A DNA stretch of 32,522 nt from Oligoflexia bacterium (GCA_024229115.1 JAAEST010000051.1:1-32522), one strand, 5' to 3'; shown: positions 23,612 through 31,552, counted from the first letter of the stretch. Translations and numbers: made by a program. The notes: generated from the sequence alone by a model not told the origin.

Positions 23612-23909
23612 AAAAATGGGGTAGCCGACCGGGCGTCTTTGTTGAACTCGGTTCTGCAAAATATTGAGTCTAATTGCTCCTCAAGAAGTAAAAAATGTCA
23701 TCGACATTTTTTTCAACAAAGAACACGGCGACTTTGTCGCCAGCCCAATCCCGAACAACTACCAAGATTTCCCTAAATCAATTTTGATTTTTATCTAGGA
23801 CTGAATCCGCTAGGATTCAGAAGTAGCAAAACGTACGTGAGTAAAACAGAGTCGCGACTCTGACAACGATAAAAACAAAATGGATTAGGGAAATGGGGTG
23901 ACTCTAGGG
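23612..23909. repeat. Structured boundary module B with nested palindromes
   Basis: Non-coding, bounded by AAATGGGGTAGCCGAC (from 23614) and AGGGAAATGGGGTGACTCTA (23887-23906). Left half: a 10-bp inverted repeat CTTTGTTGAA/TTCAACAAAG (23637-23721) encloses AAAAAATGTC/GACATTTTTT (23690-23712), and a hairpin GGCGAC/GTCGCC (23727-23741) follows. Right half: 29- and 27-base imperfect complementary arms (23767-23795 and 23868-23894) enclose CTGAATCC/GGATTCAG (23801-23820), ACGTACGT (23831-23838) and the 16-bp palindrome CAGAGTCGCGACTCTG (23847-23862). The plan is like a cruciform or folded single-strand recombination site. The integrase stop is about 100 bases to the right. Confidence 0.6.
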
Positions 23910-24014
23910 AAATGAATAAAATCAAATACTTCTCTAGCCCCGTTGTCCAACATTGTACTAAGGGATTTAGTATTTGAAAAGATTGATTTCTTAGGGAACA
24001 CCCTTTCATAGTAT

Positions 24015-25388
24015 TTAGGCATTAACTACTAACTCCTCGGCCTCTTTAGGGAGAACTGACCAACCAAAGTTTTCACTTAAAGTTGATTCAAGTTTTTCAC
24101 CGCCGTAGGCTCGGGTTAGAGCAATGCGTGTTTTGTCGTCAAGTTGATAGCTACTAGCAGCAGAAGATCCTTTTTTTCTTGCGTTGCGCATTTTCTGTCT
24201 ATCCGATTGAGCTTTTTGAAAAAAGAGGAGATTGTTTTTCTTCTCTCTTCCAAGACTCTCGAATTGGAGACTATCAGTTGCGCCTGCAATGGCAATTCCA
24301 GCTCTTCTGATATAACGCTGCATGGTATCTCTATCGGCCCATCCTCCAAGCTCCATAACAACAGTTTCAGCAACACCATTGATAAGAAGTTGTGTGGCCC
24401 AGCAAGCTCTTAAAGTGTGAAAGCAAATTGAAGGTATTCCAATTTCGTCACAAAATTTTCTAAGAACTTTGGCCGCCTCACAGTTTTTCCAAGCATTAAT
24501 CCTTGGTAAAACGTAATCATCTAGTGGTCGGGTATCAACTTCCAATTCAATAAAAAGTTCATCAAGTTCAGAGTTGATTGGGACTTGTCTCCATTCCCCA
24601 TCTTTAAGTTCACCAATTGTTTTTTCGTAGAAGTCGTACTTCTCTTCAAAATATATTCGCTTTTCTTCTCTGACTATATCCCGACATTTGATTTCGTAGG
24701 CCTCACCACTTCTTGCACCCGTATGAAGAACAAACTTCCAAACAGGATACCAGGGATGATTGCGTTTTCTAGCTTCATCTAAAAAATAAACGATTTGAGA
24801 AAGTGTTAGAATTTCACTGCGTTTAGACTGTTTTCTACTGATGCCAAAACCATCGGCAGGGCTTCGAGTAATTCCTCTGACCCACCTTTTTTTGATCCCA
24901 TATTTGAAGCACTGATTTATAGCTGTCTTGATATTGTATTGAGTGGATTTTGTGTACCCTATAGCATCAAGTCTTCTAAACAGTTCTTCAATGTCAGCAG
25001 GAGTTACCTCACTAGCCGCGAGATTTAATGCTCTCCATTCACCAGTAAACTCAATTACTGATGTTGCATAATGGTTTCGCTGTTTTGCTGAAATATGAGG
25101 ACAGGCTTTTTTGGTTTTGTCTGAGTGATATAAGTCTTTGGCAAATCTTTTCGCAAGTTCTTCCCAAGAAATTCCCACCGTTTCTCTTTTAGAAACTTCG
25201 GCTTGAGTTATTCGATAAAGACTGCGTTCTATTTTTGCTGTAGCTTTATCAACTTTTTCTTTGTCAGTGTAGTTGAGGATTCCTGATTCTTGCTTGTTGG
25301 CAACAATCTTTTTATTGCTTTTGGCCCTCGATCTTACATTGATTTTATAATGAGTCTTTCCATCTTTTTCCCAAGTTTTTATCGCCAT
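24015..25388 (-). CDS. Tyrosine recombinase (integrase) of the second element
   Basis: 457 aa. The N-terminal ~100 residues include an AP2-like/SAM-like DNA-binding start (TWEKDGKTHYKINV). The catalytic domain has HTGARSGEAYEIKCRDI (first Arg), CFHTLRACWATQLL (HxLR box), GGWADRD and the nucleophile in MQRYIRRAGI. A C-terminal extension of about 90 residues after the Tyr is longer than in the integrase at 30.1 kb. It should integrate and excise the element using the site near 23.89 kb, just past its 3' end. Excisionase and a 46-aa ORF lie directly upstream and are likely cotranscribed. It appears intact. Confidence 0.92.
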   Translation of the reverse strand: MAIKTWEKDGKTHYKINVRSRAKSNKKIVANKQESGILNYTDKEKVDKATAKIERSLYRITQAEVSKRETVGISWEELAKRFAKDLYHSDKTKKACPHISAKQRNHYATSVIEFTGEWRALNLAASEVTPADIEELFRRLDAIGYTKSTQYNIKTAINQCFKYGIKKRWVRGITRSPADGFGISRKQSKRSEILTLSQIVYFLDEARKRNHPWYPVWKFVLHTGARSGEAYEIKCRDIVREEKRIYFEEKYDFYEKTIGELKDGEWRQVPINSELDELFIELEVDTRPLDDYVLPRINAWKNCEAAKVLRKFCDEIGIPSICFHTLRACWATQLLINGVAETVVMELGGWADRDTMQRYIRRAGIAIAGATDSLQFESLGREKKNNLLFFQKAQSDRQKMRNARKKGSSAASSYQLDDKTRIALTRAYGGEKLESTLSENFGWSVLPKEAEELVVNA

Positions 25389-25483
25389 AGTAAACCTACC
25401 TAGCGAAATCGTTGAGAGAAAAATGTTTCAGTATAAAAATGCGCCTGACAAAATAAAAGTTTTTCGCATTTTTTTTCCAAGTG

Positions 25484-25765
25484 CTAATTTCCATAATTAC
25501 CTCCAACAGTAGGGCAATTTTGGATTAGTCTTTCGAGGTAAGGTTTATAGAAAAAAAGTCTGCCAAAAAGCTTTTTAGCTTTTAGCTGTTTTCTATAGAC
25601 CATGTTTTTGATAGCCCCTACAGAAGGAGTTCCGTCTTTGCGAAACTTCTTTAGAAAAACGGCAGCTTCCTTTGTATCTAGCCATTCATTCTTATCTATA
25701 TGACCAAATTGCGGCGTTTCTTCTGAACGCTTGTCTTGGCTATTTGATCTAGGGCCTCTCCTCAC
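25484..25765 (-). CDS. Excisionase-like HTH (MerR/HTH_17) protein
   Basis: 93 aa from a GTG start with AGAGG upstream. The central segment NEWLDTKEAAVFLKKFRKDG, then VGAIKNMVYRKQLKAKK and GRLFFYKPYLERLI, matches the helix-turn-helix-17 excisionase fold (W-L-x-x-x-E-A-A-x-x-L, basic recognition region, F-x-x-x-x-L-x-x-L). It is a recombination directionality factor candidate for the downstream integrase, about 95 bases away. The GTG start overlaps the stop of the 46-aa ORF in a GTGA sequence, indicating coupled translation. It is related to the 81-aa protein at 31.2-31.5 kb. Confidence 0.8.
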   Translation of the reverse strand: MRRGPRSNSQDKRSEETPQFGHIDKNEWLDTKEAAVFLKKFRKDGTPSVGAIKNMVYRKQLKAKKLFGRLFFYKPYLERLIQNCPTVGGNYGN

Positions 25766-25902
25766 TCGGAAAGCCTCTTAGGTCGTCTCCTATCTTCTTC
25801 CTTTATTCGATTGTTAAAGAGCATGAAGAAAAGGTTTCTACTTCCTTTTTCCTTCAGGCCTAATGTAACAGATTTTTCAGAATTTGCTCTAGGAAATGTC
25901 AT
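25762..25902 (-). CDS. 46-codon basic ORF, coupled to excisionase
   Basis: Starts at an ATG with GGAGG about twelve bases upstream and ends in a TGA that overlaps the GTG of the excisionase gene. The product is basic, with an Arg/Lys-rich end (FNNRIKEEDRRRPKRLSE). The stop/start overlap is the main evidence that it is translated. A role in excision, or merely as a leader for coupling, is possible. The remaining 25,903-26,099 shows no gene. Confidence 0.45.
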   Translation of the reverse strand: MTFPRANSEKSVTLGLKEKGSRNLFFMLFNNRIKEEDRRRPKRLSE

Positions 25903-26099
25903 AAAAAAGTAATTCCTCCATAGTTCGGGTTATTTATGGATATAGAGCAACACAAATGCCAAGAAGGGAGAAAAATCAAAGAGTATAGAGATATTAAAGT
26001 CTTAGATTATTGAATGATGAATTGAAATAGAGGTTTTAGTTCAAACAAATTATTTTTTCTAAGTCACTTGAACTATTTTAGTGTGCTTTGGTGGGGAGT

Positions 26100-26582
26100 T
26101 TATTTCTTGTCGTATTTCTTATTTAATTGGATCAGGTTTTCTACAAAATTAGAGAGAAGTTCCTTTTCTTTAGGTGTGAGGGATCTGAAATTAGTATAAA
26201 AGTCGATTTCATATTGAGGGAGAGATGAAAGGTCTTTATTTAAGGCTGGGTACGATTTAATATAATTAAGCAACATTTTTTCGTTAATAATACCTATGAA
26301 AACTGCCGCTTTGTATATGTTTTCCTTATTTTGGCCATATAAATAAGAGGCCTTGAGAGCAGATTGTGCAATGTCTAAGTGTGCTGCAATTTTCGCCCGA
26401 CGTTTATATTGGTCTTGTTTTGGAATAGAATCATCCTTACAGTAAGCAAGAACTTCTGTTCTCAACCATTCAAAAAACTCAGTCTCTTTTCCAGAAGCTA
26501 CTCGCTCTGCGTGTTTCTGCGCTATAGACTTCCTTTTCGTCTTTTTAGCCACTTTTTTCTTAGTTGTTTTCTTCTTCGCCAT
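26100..26582 (-). CDS. Lysine-rich-tailed protein, unknown function
   Basis: 160 aa. The N-terminal ~22 residues are a histone-H1-like Lys-rich tail (MAKKKTTKKKVAKKTKRK), suggesting nucleic-acid binding. The rest is helical: KRRAKIAAHLDIAQSALKAS has a helix-turn-helix-like rhythm, and RSLTPKEKELLSNFVENLI follows. It stands between the integrase module and the divergent signalling operon, where a repressor of the element could sit. No family is recognised and the ribosome binding site is weak. Confidence 0.55.
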   Translation of the reverse strand: MAKKKTTKKKVAKKTKRKSIAQKHAERVASGKETEFFEWLRTEVLAYCKDDSIPKQDQYKRRAKIAAHLDIAQSALKASYLYGQNKENIYKAAVFIGIINEKMLLNYIKSYPALNKDLSSLPQYEIDFYTNFRSLTPKEKELLSNFVENLIQLNKKYDKK

Positions 26583-26784
26583 CTAACTATCTTATTTTGT
26601 TGTGAAATTCTAACAGCTTATATCCTACACGCATGATGGCAGAAAATAAATATGTAACCCATTGATTTTTCGGAATAATTGATATATTTTTAGTTTGGTG
26701 TTATAAAATCACAACAAAAAATAATTTTTGATATTAAAATATATCTAAGAAAGTCGAATGAGAATATTCACCAAGGAAAGAGAA

Positions 26785-27336
26785 ATGGGTAATGGGAAAG
26801 AAGATGAAAACGAAAAAGGAACAGTGGGAGAAACACCAGCGGCTAAACTTCTTCAAACTTTAAACGATGGATTACCGTTTGGAAGAGTCTTAGATGGGTT
26901 TGAGTACGAAGAAGCTTTAGCAATCTTGGATTCGATAATGGCCGAGATTAAAAGTAATGGAGTTGGTGGAAAAGGATACATGGACGCTGCCGAAGATAAG
27001 GGTGTTGGTGTTGACTTTGAAAAGAAGAAAGAGGGAATACATTATCCGTATAGGCGGCCAGGAATAAATTCTGTGGGGTGCAGAGTAATCGTTTACGAAG
27101 AAATAGGATTAGAGGGGAAACTATTAACGAAGTTTATCGAATCAAAGGTTTCTTTCTTTGAAGGATTAAATGAATCAGCGAGAGCAGAATTTATTAGACA
27201 AAATCTTATCATCTTTAACGAGAAGCAGTTATCTGAATTGTTAAGAAAACATGACATGACCTTTGAAAGAGATACTTCTGAGTTACAAAAGAGACTTGAA
27301 GAAGAATACAAGAAGAGACATGAAGAGGATAAATAA
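26785..27336 (+). CDS. First gene of the signalling-like operon, unknown function
   Basis: 183 aa from the ATG at 26785 (AAGGAAAG upstream); an in-frame ATG nine codons earlier is possible. It has an acidic N-terminus, then a soluble domain (LPFGRVLDGFEYEEALAILD, then KKKEGIHYPYRRPGIN, RVIVYEEIGLEGKLL). The end is a charged helix, RDTSELQKRLEEEYKKRHEE, likely a coiled coil. No membrane segments. The next gene begins four bases later, so all four genes to 28,721 form one operon. No family is recognised. Confidence 0.55.
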   Translation: MGNGKEDENEKGTVGETPAAKLLQTLNDGLPFGRVLDGFEYEEALAILDSIMAEIKSNGVGGKGYMDAAEDKGVGVDFEKKKEGIHYPYRRPGINSVGCRVIVYEEIGLEGKLLTKFIESKVSFFEGLNESARAEFIRQNLIIFNEKQLSELLRKHDMTFERDTSELQKRLEEEYKKRHEEDK

Positions 27337-27339
27337 TAA

Positions 27340-27768
27340 ATGATCTCCACTAACTCTATTCAAGAAGAGACATTAAGCCTTTCCAAGGAGATGGGGGAAA
27401 GATTAATTTCTGAAATTTTTATACCTCTAACTTTGGCTTCTCAAAAAGTGAAAAAAGTCACCGAGAATAAATCTTCATCAGTAACTGAGTGGATGGATAT
27501 TAAAAAGTGCTTTGAGAAAGTTCGAGATTCAGTTAGAGGCTTGAAAGGTTGTTCGGATGAGGAAATGAATAAGGAGATCATTTCTGACTTCGCACATTCT
27601 GTTAATAACTCTCTTGTTGTATGTTTCGTTTCAATTGAAAGAATTTGTCGAGAGGGTGATTCCAGCTCTAAAAACTATGCAAAGGCTCAGGGGAAAATTG
27701 AAAAGAAAATCTTGGAAATTGAAATTAAGTTGAAAGGTTTATTTCCTTCAACGGGCAAAAGATATTAG
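27340..27768 (+). CDS. Stand-alone histidine-phosphotransfer (DHp-like) protein
   Basis: 142 aa. IISDFAHSVNNSLVVCF, with His86, looks like the phospho-acceptor helix of H-x-x-N-N-type histidine kinases (compare AHDFNN), and the helices on both sides fit a dimerising four-helix bundle. No ATP-binding HATPase domain follows: the protein ends 56 residues after the His. It would therefore act as a phosphotransfer or phosphatase partner of the receivers encoded next, fed by a kinase elsewhere. The match is a short motif and is read by eye. Confidence 0.5.
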   Translation: MISTNSIQEETLSLSKEMGERLISEIFIPLTLASQKVKKVTENKSSSVTEWMDIKKCFEKVRDSVRGLKGCSDEEMNKEIISDFAHSVNNSLVVCFVSIERICREGDSSSKNYAKAQGKIEKKILEIEIKLKGLFPSTGKRY

Positions 27769-27781
27769 AAGGAAGGAGAAA

Positions 27782-28273
27782 ATGAAGGAGAGAGTGAGAA
27801 ATGTTTTATGGGTGGACAAAAGTATTGAGTGTTATAAATACATACTCTCAGAGAGGTTAGAAGATAATGTTAATGTTCAGTTCTTTTCAAACTTTGAAGA
27901 AGCACTTAATACCTCTTTAAAAACAGTCGATTTCGTTATTTCTAATTATAATTCTTTTTATTGGGTCGATTGTTTTTCTGGTAATGAAAAATTAAGAGAT
28001 GAAAAGAACTATTGTTTTTTTCTATATAAAGAAATTACTAAGAAATTCCCTCTAGCTCAATTTGTTTTACATTCAGCCCTTCCTCATACAGAAGATCCTT
28101 TAATATCTCTCTACGCCAGCAGATATGAAAATTTTCATGTCGCCCCTAAGAGTGACCTTGAAAGTACGAATAATATTTTAAAGCTAATTACTGGGAAACT
28201 AGACCTATATGAAGTGGAAACTAGATTTAGGATGGAAGCAAAAGGAAAGAGTGGACTGCATTTAGTGAATTAG
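27782..28273 (+). CDS. Pseudo-receiver protein (phospho-acceptor Asp replaced by Asn)
   Basis: 163 aa with a response-regulator receiver fold. VRNVLWVDKSIECY gives the first strand with Asp12. FVISNYNSFY has Asn55 where receivers have the phosphorylated Asp (as DYNMP in the next gene). LHSAL supplies Ser99 and VAPKSD supplies Lys123. It lacks the residue needed for phosphorylation, so it probably acts by binding rather than by phosphate. AAGGAAGGAG lies just before the ATG. It is between the DHp-like and canonical receiver genes. Confidence 0.7.
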   Translation: MKERVRNVLWVDKSIECYKYILSERLEDNVNVQFFSNFEEALNTSLKTVDFVISNYNSFYWVDCFSGNEKLRDEKNYCFFLYKEITKKFPLAQFVLHSALPHTEDPLISLYASRYENFHVAPKSDLESTNNILKLITGKLDLYEVETRFRMEAKGKSGLHLVN

Positions 28274-28286
28274 AAGAGAGGGAAAT

Positions 28287-28721
28287 ATGAGCGAAAAAAT
28301 AACTGTCCTTTATTGTGAGGATGAAATTGATTTAAGAGAAAATGGTATTGATATTCTTGGTGACATTTTCCCTGGTTCAACAGTGATCTGTTGTGAGAAT
28401 GGTGTCGAAGGGCAACGAGAGCTTGAGAGAGGCACTGAATTTGACTTGATTTTATCAGACTACAATATGCCCTCGTCAGGAGGGAGAAGTGGAGATGGTA
28501 AAACACTCTATGAATATTATAAGAAAACTAAAATAAAGGCTCCTTTTGTTATTTGCTCTGGCAGACATGAAGAAGAATTTAAAGAATACTTGGAAGACGA
28601 GGACTTCTTTTATTTAGAAAAGGTTGCCTTTTCCTTTAGTTCAAAGAAGTGGTTTCAAGAAATTCTCGAAATGCACAACGAAATGAAAAAAAAGGCAGTT
28701 AAAGGGGGCAGCAATGGATAA
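28287..28721 (+). CDS. CheY-like single-domain response regulator
   Basis: 144 aa. Receiver residues are all present: acidic pair Glu11-Asp12 (LYCEDEI), phospho-acceptor Asp58 (LILSDYNMP), Ser91 (VICSGR) and Lys112 (YLEKVAF). There is no output domain, only a short helical, basic C-terminus, so it signals through protein contacts. It is the canonical partner of the pseudo-receiver encoded just upstream. A following gene starts inside its last codons but is cut by an insertion sequence. Confidence 0.8.
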   Translation: MSEKITVLYCEDEIDLRENGIDILGDIFPGSTVICCENGVEGQRELERGTEFDLILSDYNMPSSGGRSGDGKTLYEYYKKTKIKAPFVICSGRHEEEFKEYLEDEDFFYLEKVAFSFSSKKWFQEILEMHNEMKKKAVKGGSNG

Positions 28722-28755
28722 AAGAGAATATCAATACGTGTGTGTCTTCTTAACA
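28714..28755 (+). pseudogene. 5' stub of the next operon gene, cut by an IS3-family element
   Basis: AAGGGGG precedes an ATG that overlaps the receiver gene's stop by eight bases. Fourteen codons (MDKREYQYVCVFLT) are readable before the insertion sequence begins at about 28,756. The rest of the gene is missing here; the tail after the broken transposase near 29,935 might be its other end. Confidence 0.5.
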
Positions 28756-28868
28756 TGTGGGACAAAATGGGAGTTTTCGAGCTAACATCTTGAGTATGTT
28801 ACTCGTTTATTACTCTGCGTTCCATGCTCCAAACTTTAAATCTTCTAAAATAGAAGAAGGAGCAAAAA

Positions 28869-29198
28869 ATGAGTAAAGCAGTTAGAGAAATCAAAAAAGC
28901 AACGCGAAAGTATTTTACAGCCGAAAAGAAAATTCAAATTGTTCTAGAGGGTCTTCGTGGAGAGATCAGTGTGAGTGAGCTTTGCAGGCGAGAAGGAGTT
29001 GCCTCGGTGACATACTACAAGTGGTCTAAAGAGTTTTTAGATGCGGGAAAAAATGGACTTACCCTTGAGACCAAGCGAAGTGCAACTAGTGATGAAGTCA
29101 AAAATCTTAAAGCAGAGAATGCAGATTTAAGAAGAGCGGCGTCGGAACAGATGCTGGAGAATATTCGTTTAAAAAAATCCTTGGGAATACTTGTTTAA
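28869..29198 (+). CDS. IS3-family transposase OrfA
   Basis: 109 aa, the usual OrfA length, start ATG with AAGGAG six bases upstream. The N-terminal helix-turn-helix reads RKYFTAEKKIQIVLEGLRGE, then VSELCRREGVASVTYYKWSK, typical of IS3 OrfA. A leucine-zipper-like coiled coil follows (VKNLKAENADLRRAASEQ). It binds the insertion-sequence ends and regulates the OrfAB transposase. Confidence 0.9.
   Translation: MSKAVREIKKATRKYFTAEKKIQIVLEGLRGEISVSELCRREGVASVTYYKWSKEFLDAGKNGLTLETKRSATSDEVKNLKAENADLRRAASEQMLENIRLKKSLGILV
29171..29177 (+). promoter_or_regulatory. Programmed -1 frameshift site between OrfA and OrfB
   Basis: A seven-base slippery run, A-AAA-AAA, lies in the OrfA frame as TTA AAA AAA near the end of orfA. 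A -1 slip enters the orfB frame, which is open through here with no stop. This would make the OrfAB fusion transposase, as in other IS3 elements. Confidence 0.6.
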
Positions 29199-29218
29199 GT
29201 CGATCAAGGTTTAAGAGA

Positions 29219-30088
29219 ATGAATGTTGATGAGAAGCTAACGTTGCTGTTAGCAGTAGAGCATAGTGGCTTTAAAGTTACAGAGGCACTTAGGCGTCTTG
29301 ATATTCCCAAAACAACTTATTATCGCTGGCGAGCGAAGATGAAACGTGAGGGAGTAACAGGACTTGAGGATAAAAAACCAATCCCTAAAAGACAGTGGAA
29401 CTCTCTGACTCCAAGCGAGGAGAATATGGTTGTAAGTACGGCGAATCAACTACCGGAGTTGTCTTGTCGAGAGATTAGTTTTTATATTACGGATAACAAG
29501 GACTTCACTGTTAGTGAGTCCAGTGTTTATCGGATACTAAAAAAGAAAGGACTAATTAGAGAAACAAGCATTGAGAGCTTTCCAGCAGGGAAAGAATATC
29601 ACTCAAAACCAAGTTATGTGAATGAGCAGTGGCAGACGGATGCGACTTATCTTCATGTTGAAGGTTGGGGATGGTTTTATTTAATCTCAGTTTTAGATGA
29701 TTACTCAAGAAAGATTATTGCTTGGAAAATTCAGAACTCAATGACAGCGGAGGACTTTATTGATGTGTTGGAGGTTGCCTGTGATAAAGTGGGACTAGAT
29801 AAAAGTGAGATGCCAAACCTGGTGTCAGATCGAGGTCCAGCTTTAATCTCAGATGATTTAAAGGATTATTTGAACGAGCAAAATATCCATCATATTTTAG
29901 CAAGTCCTTATCACCCGCAGACGAATGGTGGACTAGAGCTTGATCGCACCGTAGTCCTCAATATTATTGGGATTATTGTGGCAGAAGTAGCCAAAGAAAG
30001 CAAATCTAAGAAATGGTCTGAAATGTTAAAACGTAGATTTGATAGTGAAATGGGGCCTAGAAAAGACCCCATTTATTCATTAATTTAA
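29219..30088 (+). pseudogene. IS3-family transposase OrfB, 3' truncated and fused to foreign sequence
   Basis: The DDE integrase core is visible: EQWQTDATYLHVEGWGW (first Asp), PNLVSDRGPALIS (second Asp) and SPYHPQTNGG with Glu three codons later. After this the sequence leaves the family pattern. The final ~50 codons (KSKKWSEMLKRRFDSEMGPR) come from the neighbouring DNA and end in a fold-back at the next integrase. The N-terminal HTH (GFKVTEALRRLDIPKTTYYR) is intact. A working transposase is unlikely. The tail reads like real coding sequence and may be the 3' end of the gene interrupted at 28,756. Confidence 0.75.
30048..30074. terminator. Hairpin between the broken transposase and the next integrase; candidate attachment site
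   Basis: AAATGGGG (30048-30055) and CCCCATTT (30067-30074) form an 8-bp stem with an 11-base loop. It sits 11 bases beyond the integrase stop at 30,085. The left arm shares GAAATGGGG with the sites near the other integrases. It may both end transcripts and mark the element junction; the T-run is weak on both sides. Confidence 0.5.
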
Positions 30089-31233
30089 CGAACCATAGTA
30101 AGGACGTTATTGGTGGTTTTATCTTGGAACGGTGAGAGAATTTGCAGCGCGTCAGTTGCGCCCTTAACTTCAACCCCTGCGAGTCTGACGTAAATCTGAA
30201 AAGTCTTCAAATCCTGCCATCCTCCAATCTTCATCACTGTTGCTTGATTGACCCCTGATGCAAGCATATGGGTCGCAAAACAAGCTCTGAGCGAGTGAAA
30301 ATTAACAGGCCTTGCAATTCCTAATGATTCTAAAAATCCTCTTAGAACCTTTCCTGCTTCGCCATTTGTCCAAGCATAATGCCTTGGCAAAACATTGTCG
30401 TTCTCATCTGGTTTATCTTTACGAAGCTCATTTAAAATCGTCATAAGCTCAGGTGAAATAGGAACAATTCTCCAATATCCTGACTTAGTACATTTTAAAA
30501 GATTGTGGCTTCGCTTATAAGACTTGGAAACATTGATAATGACTTTTTCAAAATCAATATCTTTCCATTGCAACGCCATCAGCTCACCACTTCTCATTCC
30601 AGTATAAAAAGCAAAAGACCAAATATGATACCAGGGATGATTCATGCTCTTTGCCTCGTTTAGAAAAGTTCTGATCTCATCCATAGATAAAATCTTAACA
30701 ACCTTTTCTTTTTTCTTCTTAAGGCTAAGTCTTTCTACTGGTGTGGTGTGAGTCCCAATGATTAGTTTTTCCTCAATGCCCCATCTATAAACCATGTTAA
30801 TCGAAGATTTAATACCTCTAATGGTAGCTTGAGCTAATCCTTGTTCCTCGGCGAAGTTTAAAACTCTACGTCCATCACCTTTAGTTAAGTCACAAGCCTG
30901 AACATTTAACCATTCTTTTGTGTACCGCTTTAAACGGTTGGTATGTTCGCTAATTTGATGATCTTGAGAATACCGATCTCCAAGATAACCCAATTTAGCA
31001 CTTGTGGCCCATCTGTCGATAATATCGACCCACTTGAGGCCTCTGCCTTCGATCTTTGCTATTTCCTCGTAGACAGTCTTATAGAGCTTCTTTTCTATCT
31101 TCCTCGCTTCGGCCATAGATTCTATCTTCAATCGCTTTCGTTGAAGCCTTAAAGATACATCGTTTTTGCCTCTGGCTTGGACATAGACTTTAAAGTAAGT
31201 CTCACCATTAATTTTATAAGATGTTATTGCCAT
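30085..31233 (-). CDS. Tyrosine recombinase (integrase) of the third element
   Basis: 382 aa with AAGGAGG six bases upstream of the ATG. Catalytic landmarks: FYTGMRSGELMALQWKDID (first Arg), NFHSLRACFATHMLASG (HxLR box), KIGGWQDLKTFQIYVRLAG (nucleophilic Tyr) and GATDALQIL at the end. It is clearly related to the 457-aa integrase at 24.0 kb and to the decayed one at 16.1 kb; the shared LPRxxAW and RLAGVxVKGATD blocks are nearly identical in style. Its ATG overlaps the stop of the excisionase gene upstream (TAATG), so the two are coupled. Confidence 0.93.
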   Translation of the reverse strand: MAITSYKINGETYFKVYVQARGKNDVSLRLQRKRLKIESMAEARKIEKKLYKTVYEEIAKIEGRGLKWVDIIDRWATSAKLGYLGDRYSQDHQISEHTNRLKRYTKEWLNVQACDLTKGDGRRVLNFAEEQGLAQATIRGIKSSINMVYRWGIEEKLIIGTHTTPVERLSLKKKKEKVVKILSMDEIRTFLNEAKSMNHPWYHIWSFAFYTGMRSGELMALQWKDIDFEKVIINVSKSYKRSHNLLKCTKSGYWRIVPISPELMTILNELRKDKPDENDNVLPRHYAWTNGEAGKVLRGFLESLGIARPVNFHSLRACFATHMLASGVNQATVMKIGGWQDLKTFQIYVRLAGVEVKGATDALQILSPFQDKTTNNVLTMVR

Positions 31234-31478
31234 TAGATTCCTCCTTTTAGGAAAGAGGATTCCAGCAATTCATCCAATTCTTCTCGTCTAAAATACAATC
31301 TGTTTCTGAATTTTCTGGCCCTAAGAACTCGTCTGTGAACCATGATTCTGATTGCATTTACTGTTTTCCGAAGATATTTCGCAGCATCTTCGGTCGTCAT
31401 CCATATTAAATTGTCAAAGAGCGAACCAGTGCTACACATTTCGTGATTTATGCTCTGATTTTTATTATTATCTACCAT
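31233..31478 (-). CDS. Excisionase-like HTH protein of the third element
   Basis: 81 aa from the ATG at 31478, with AGGAG eight bases upstream; a 19-codon upstream extension is less likely. LIWMTTEDAAKYLRKTVNAI, then VHRRVLRARKFRNRLYF and RREELDELLES, give the helix-turn-helix-17 excisionase pattern. It shares organisation with the 93-aa protein at 25.5 kb. Its stop overlaps the integrase start. Confidence 0.82.
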   Translation of the reverse strand: MVDNNKNQSINHEMCSTGSLFDNLIWMTTEDAAKYLRKTVNAIRIMVHRRVLRARKFRNRLYFRREELDELLESSFLKGGI

Positions 31479-31552
31479 ATCAAATTCTCCTAAATAGGCC
31501 AAGTACAAAACACGCAAAAAAGGCCGTAAAATCATTAAATTTTGTCACAAAA

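Larger units (their letters stand above)
28756..29935 (+). mobile_element. IS3-family insertion sequence, truncated at its right end
   Basis: The left end begins near TGTGGGACAAAATGGGAG, of the TG-starting type seen in IS3-family ends. It carries orfA and orfB in the usual order. OrfB breaks off shortly after HPQTNG, where about 50-60 more residues are normal, and no right terminal repeat is seen. It is therefore a non-autonomous remnant. The right limit is approximate. Confidence 0.75.

Noticed and set aside
23612-23909. CRISPR array in the repeat-rich gap
   Set aside because: The repeats are inverted and all different; there is no regular direct repeat-spacer pattern.
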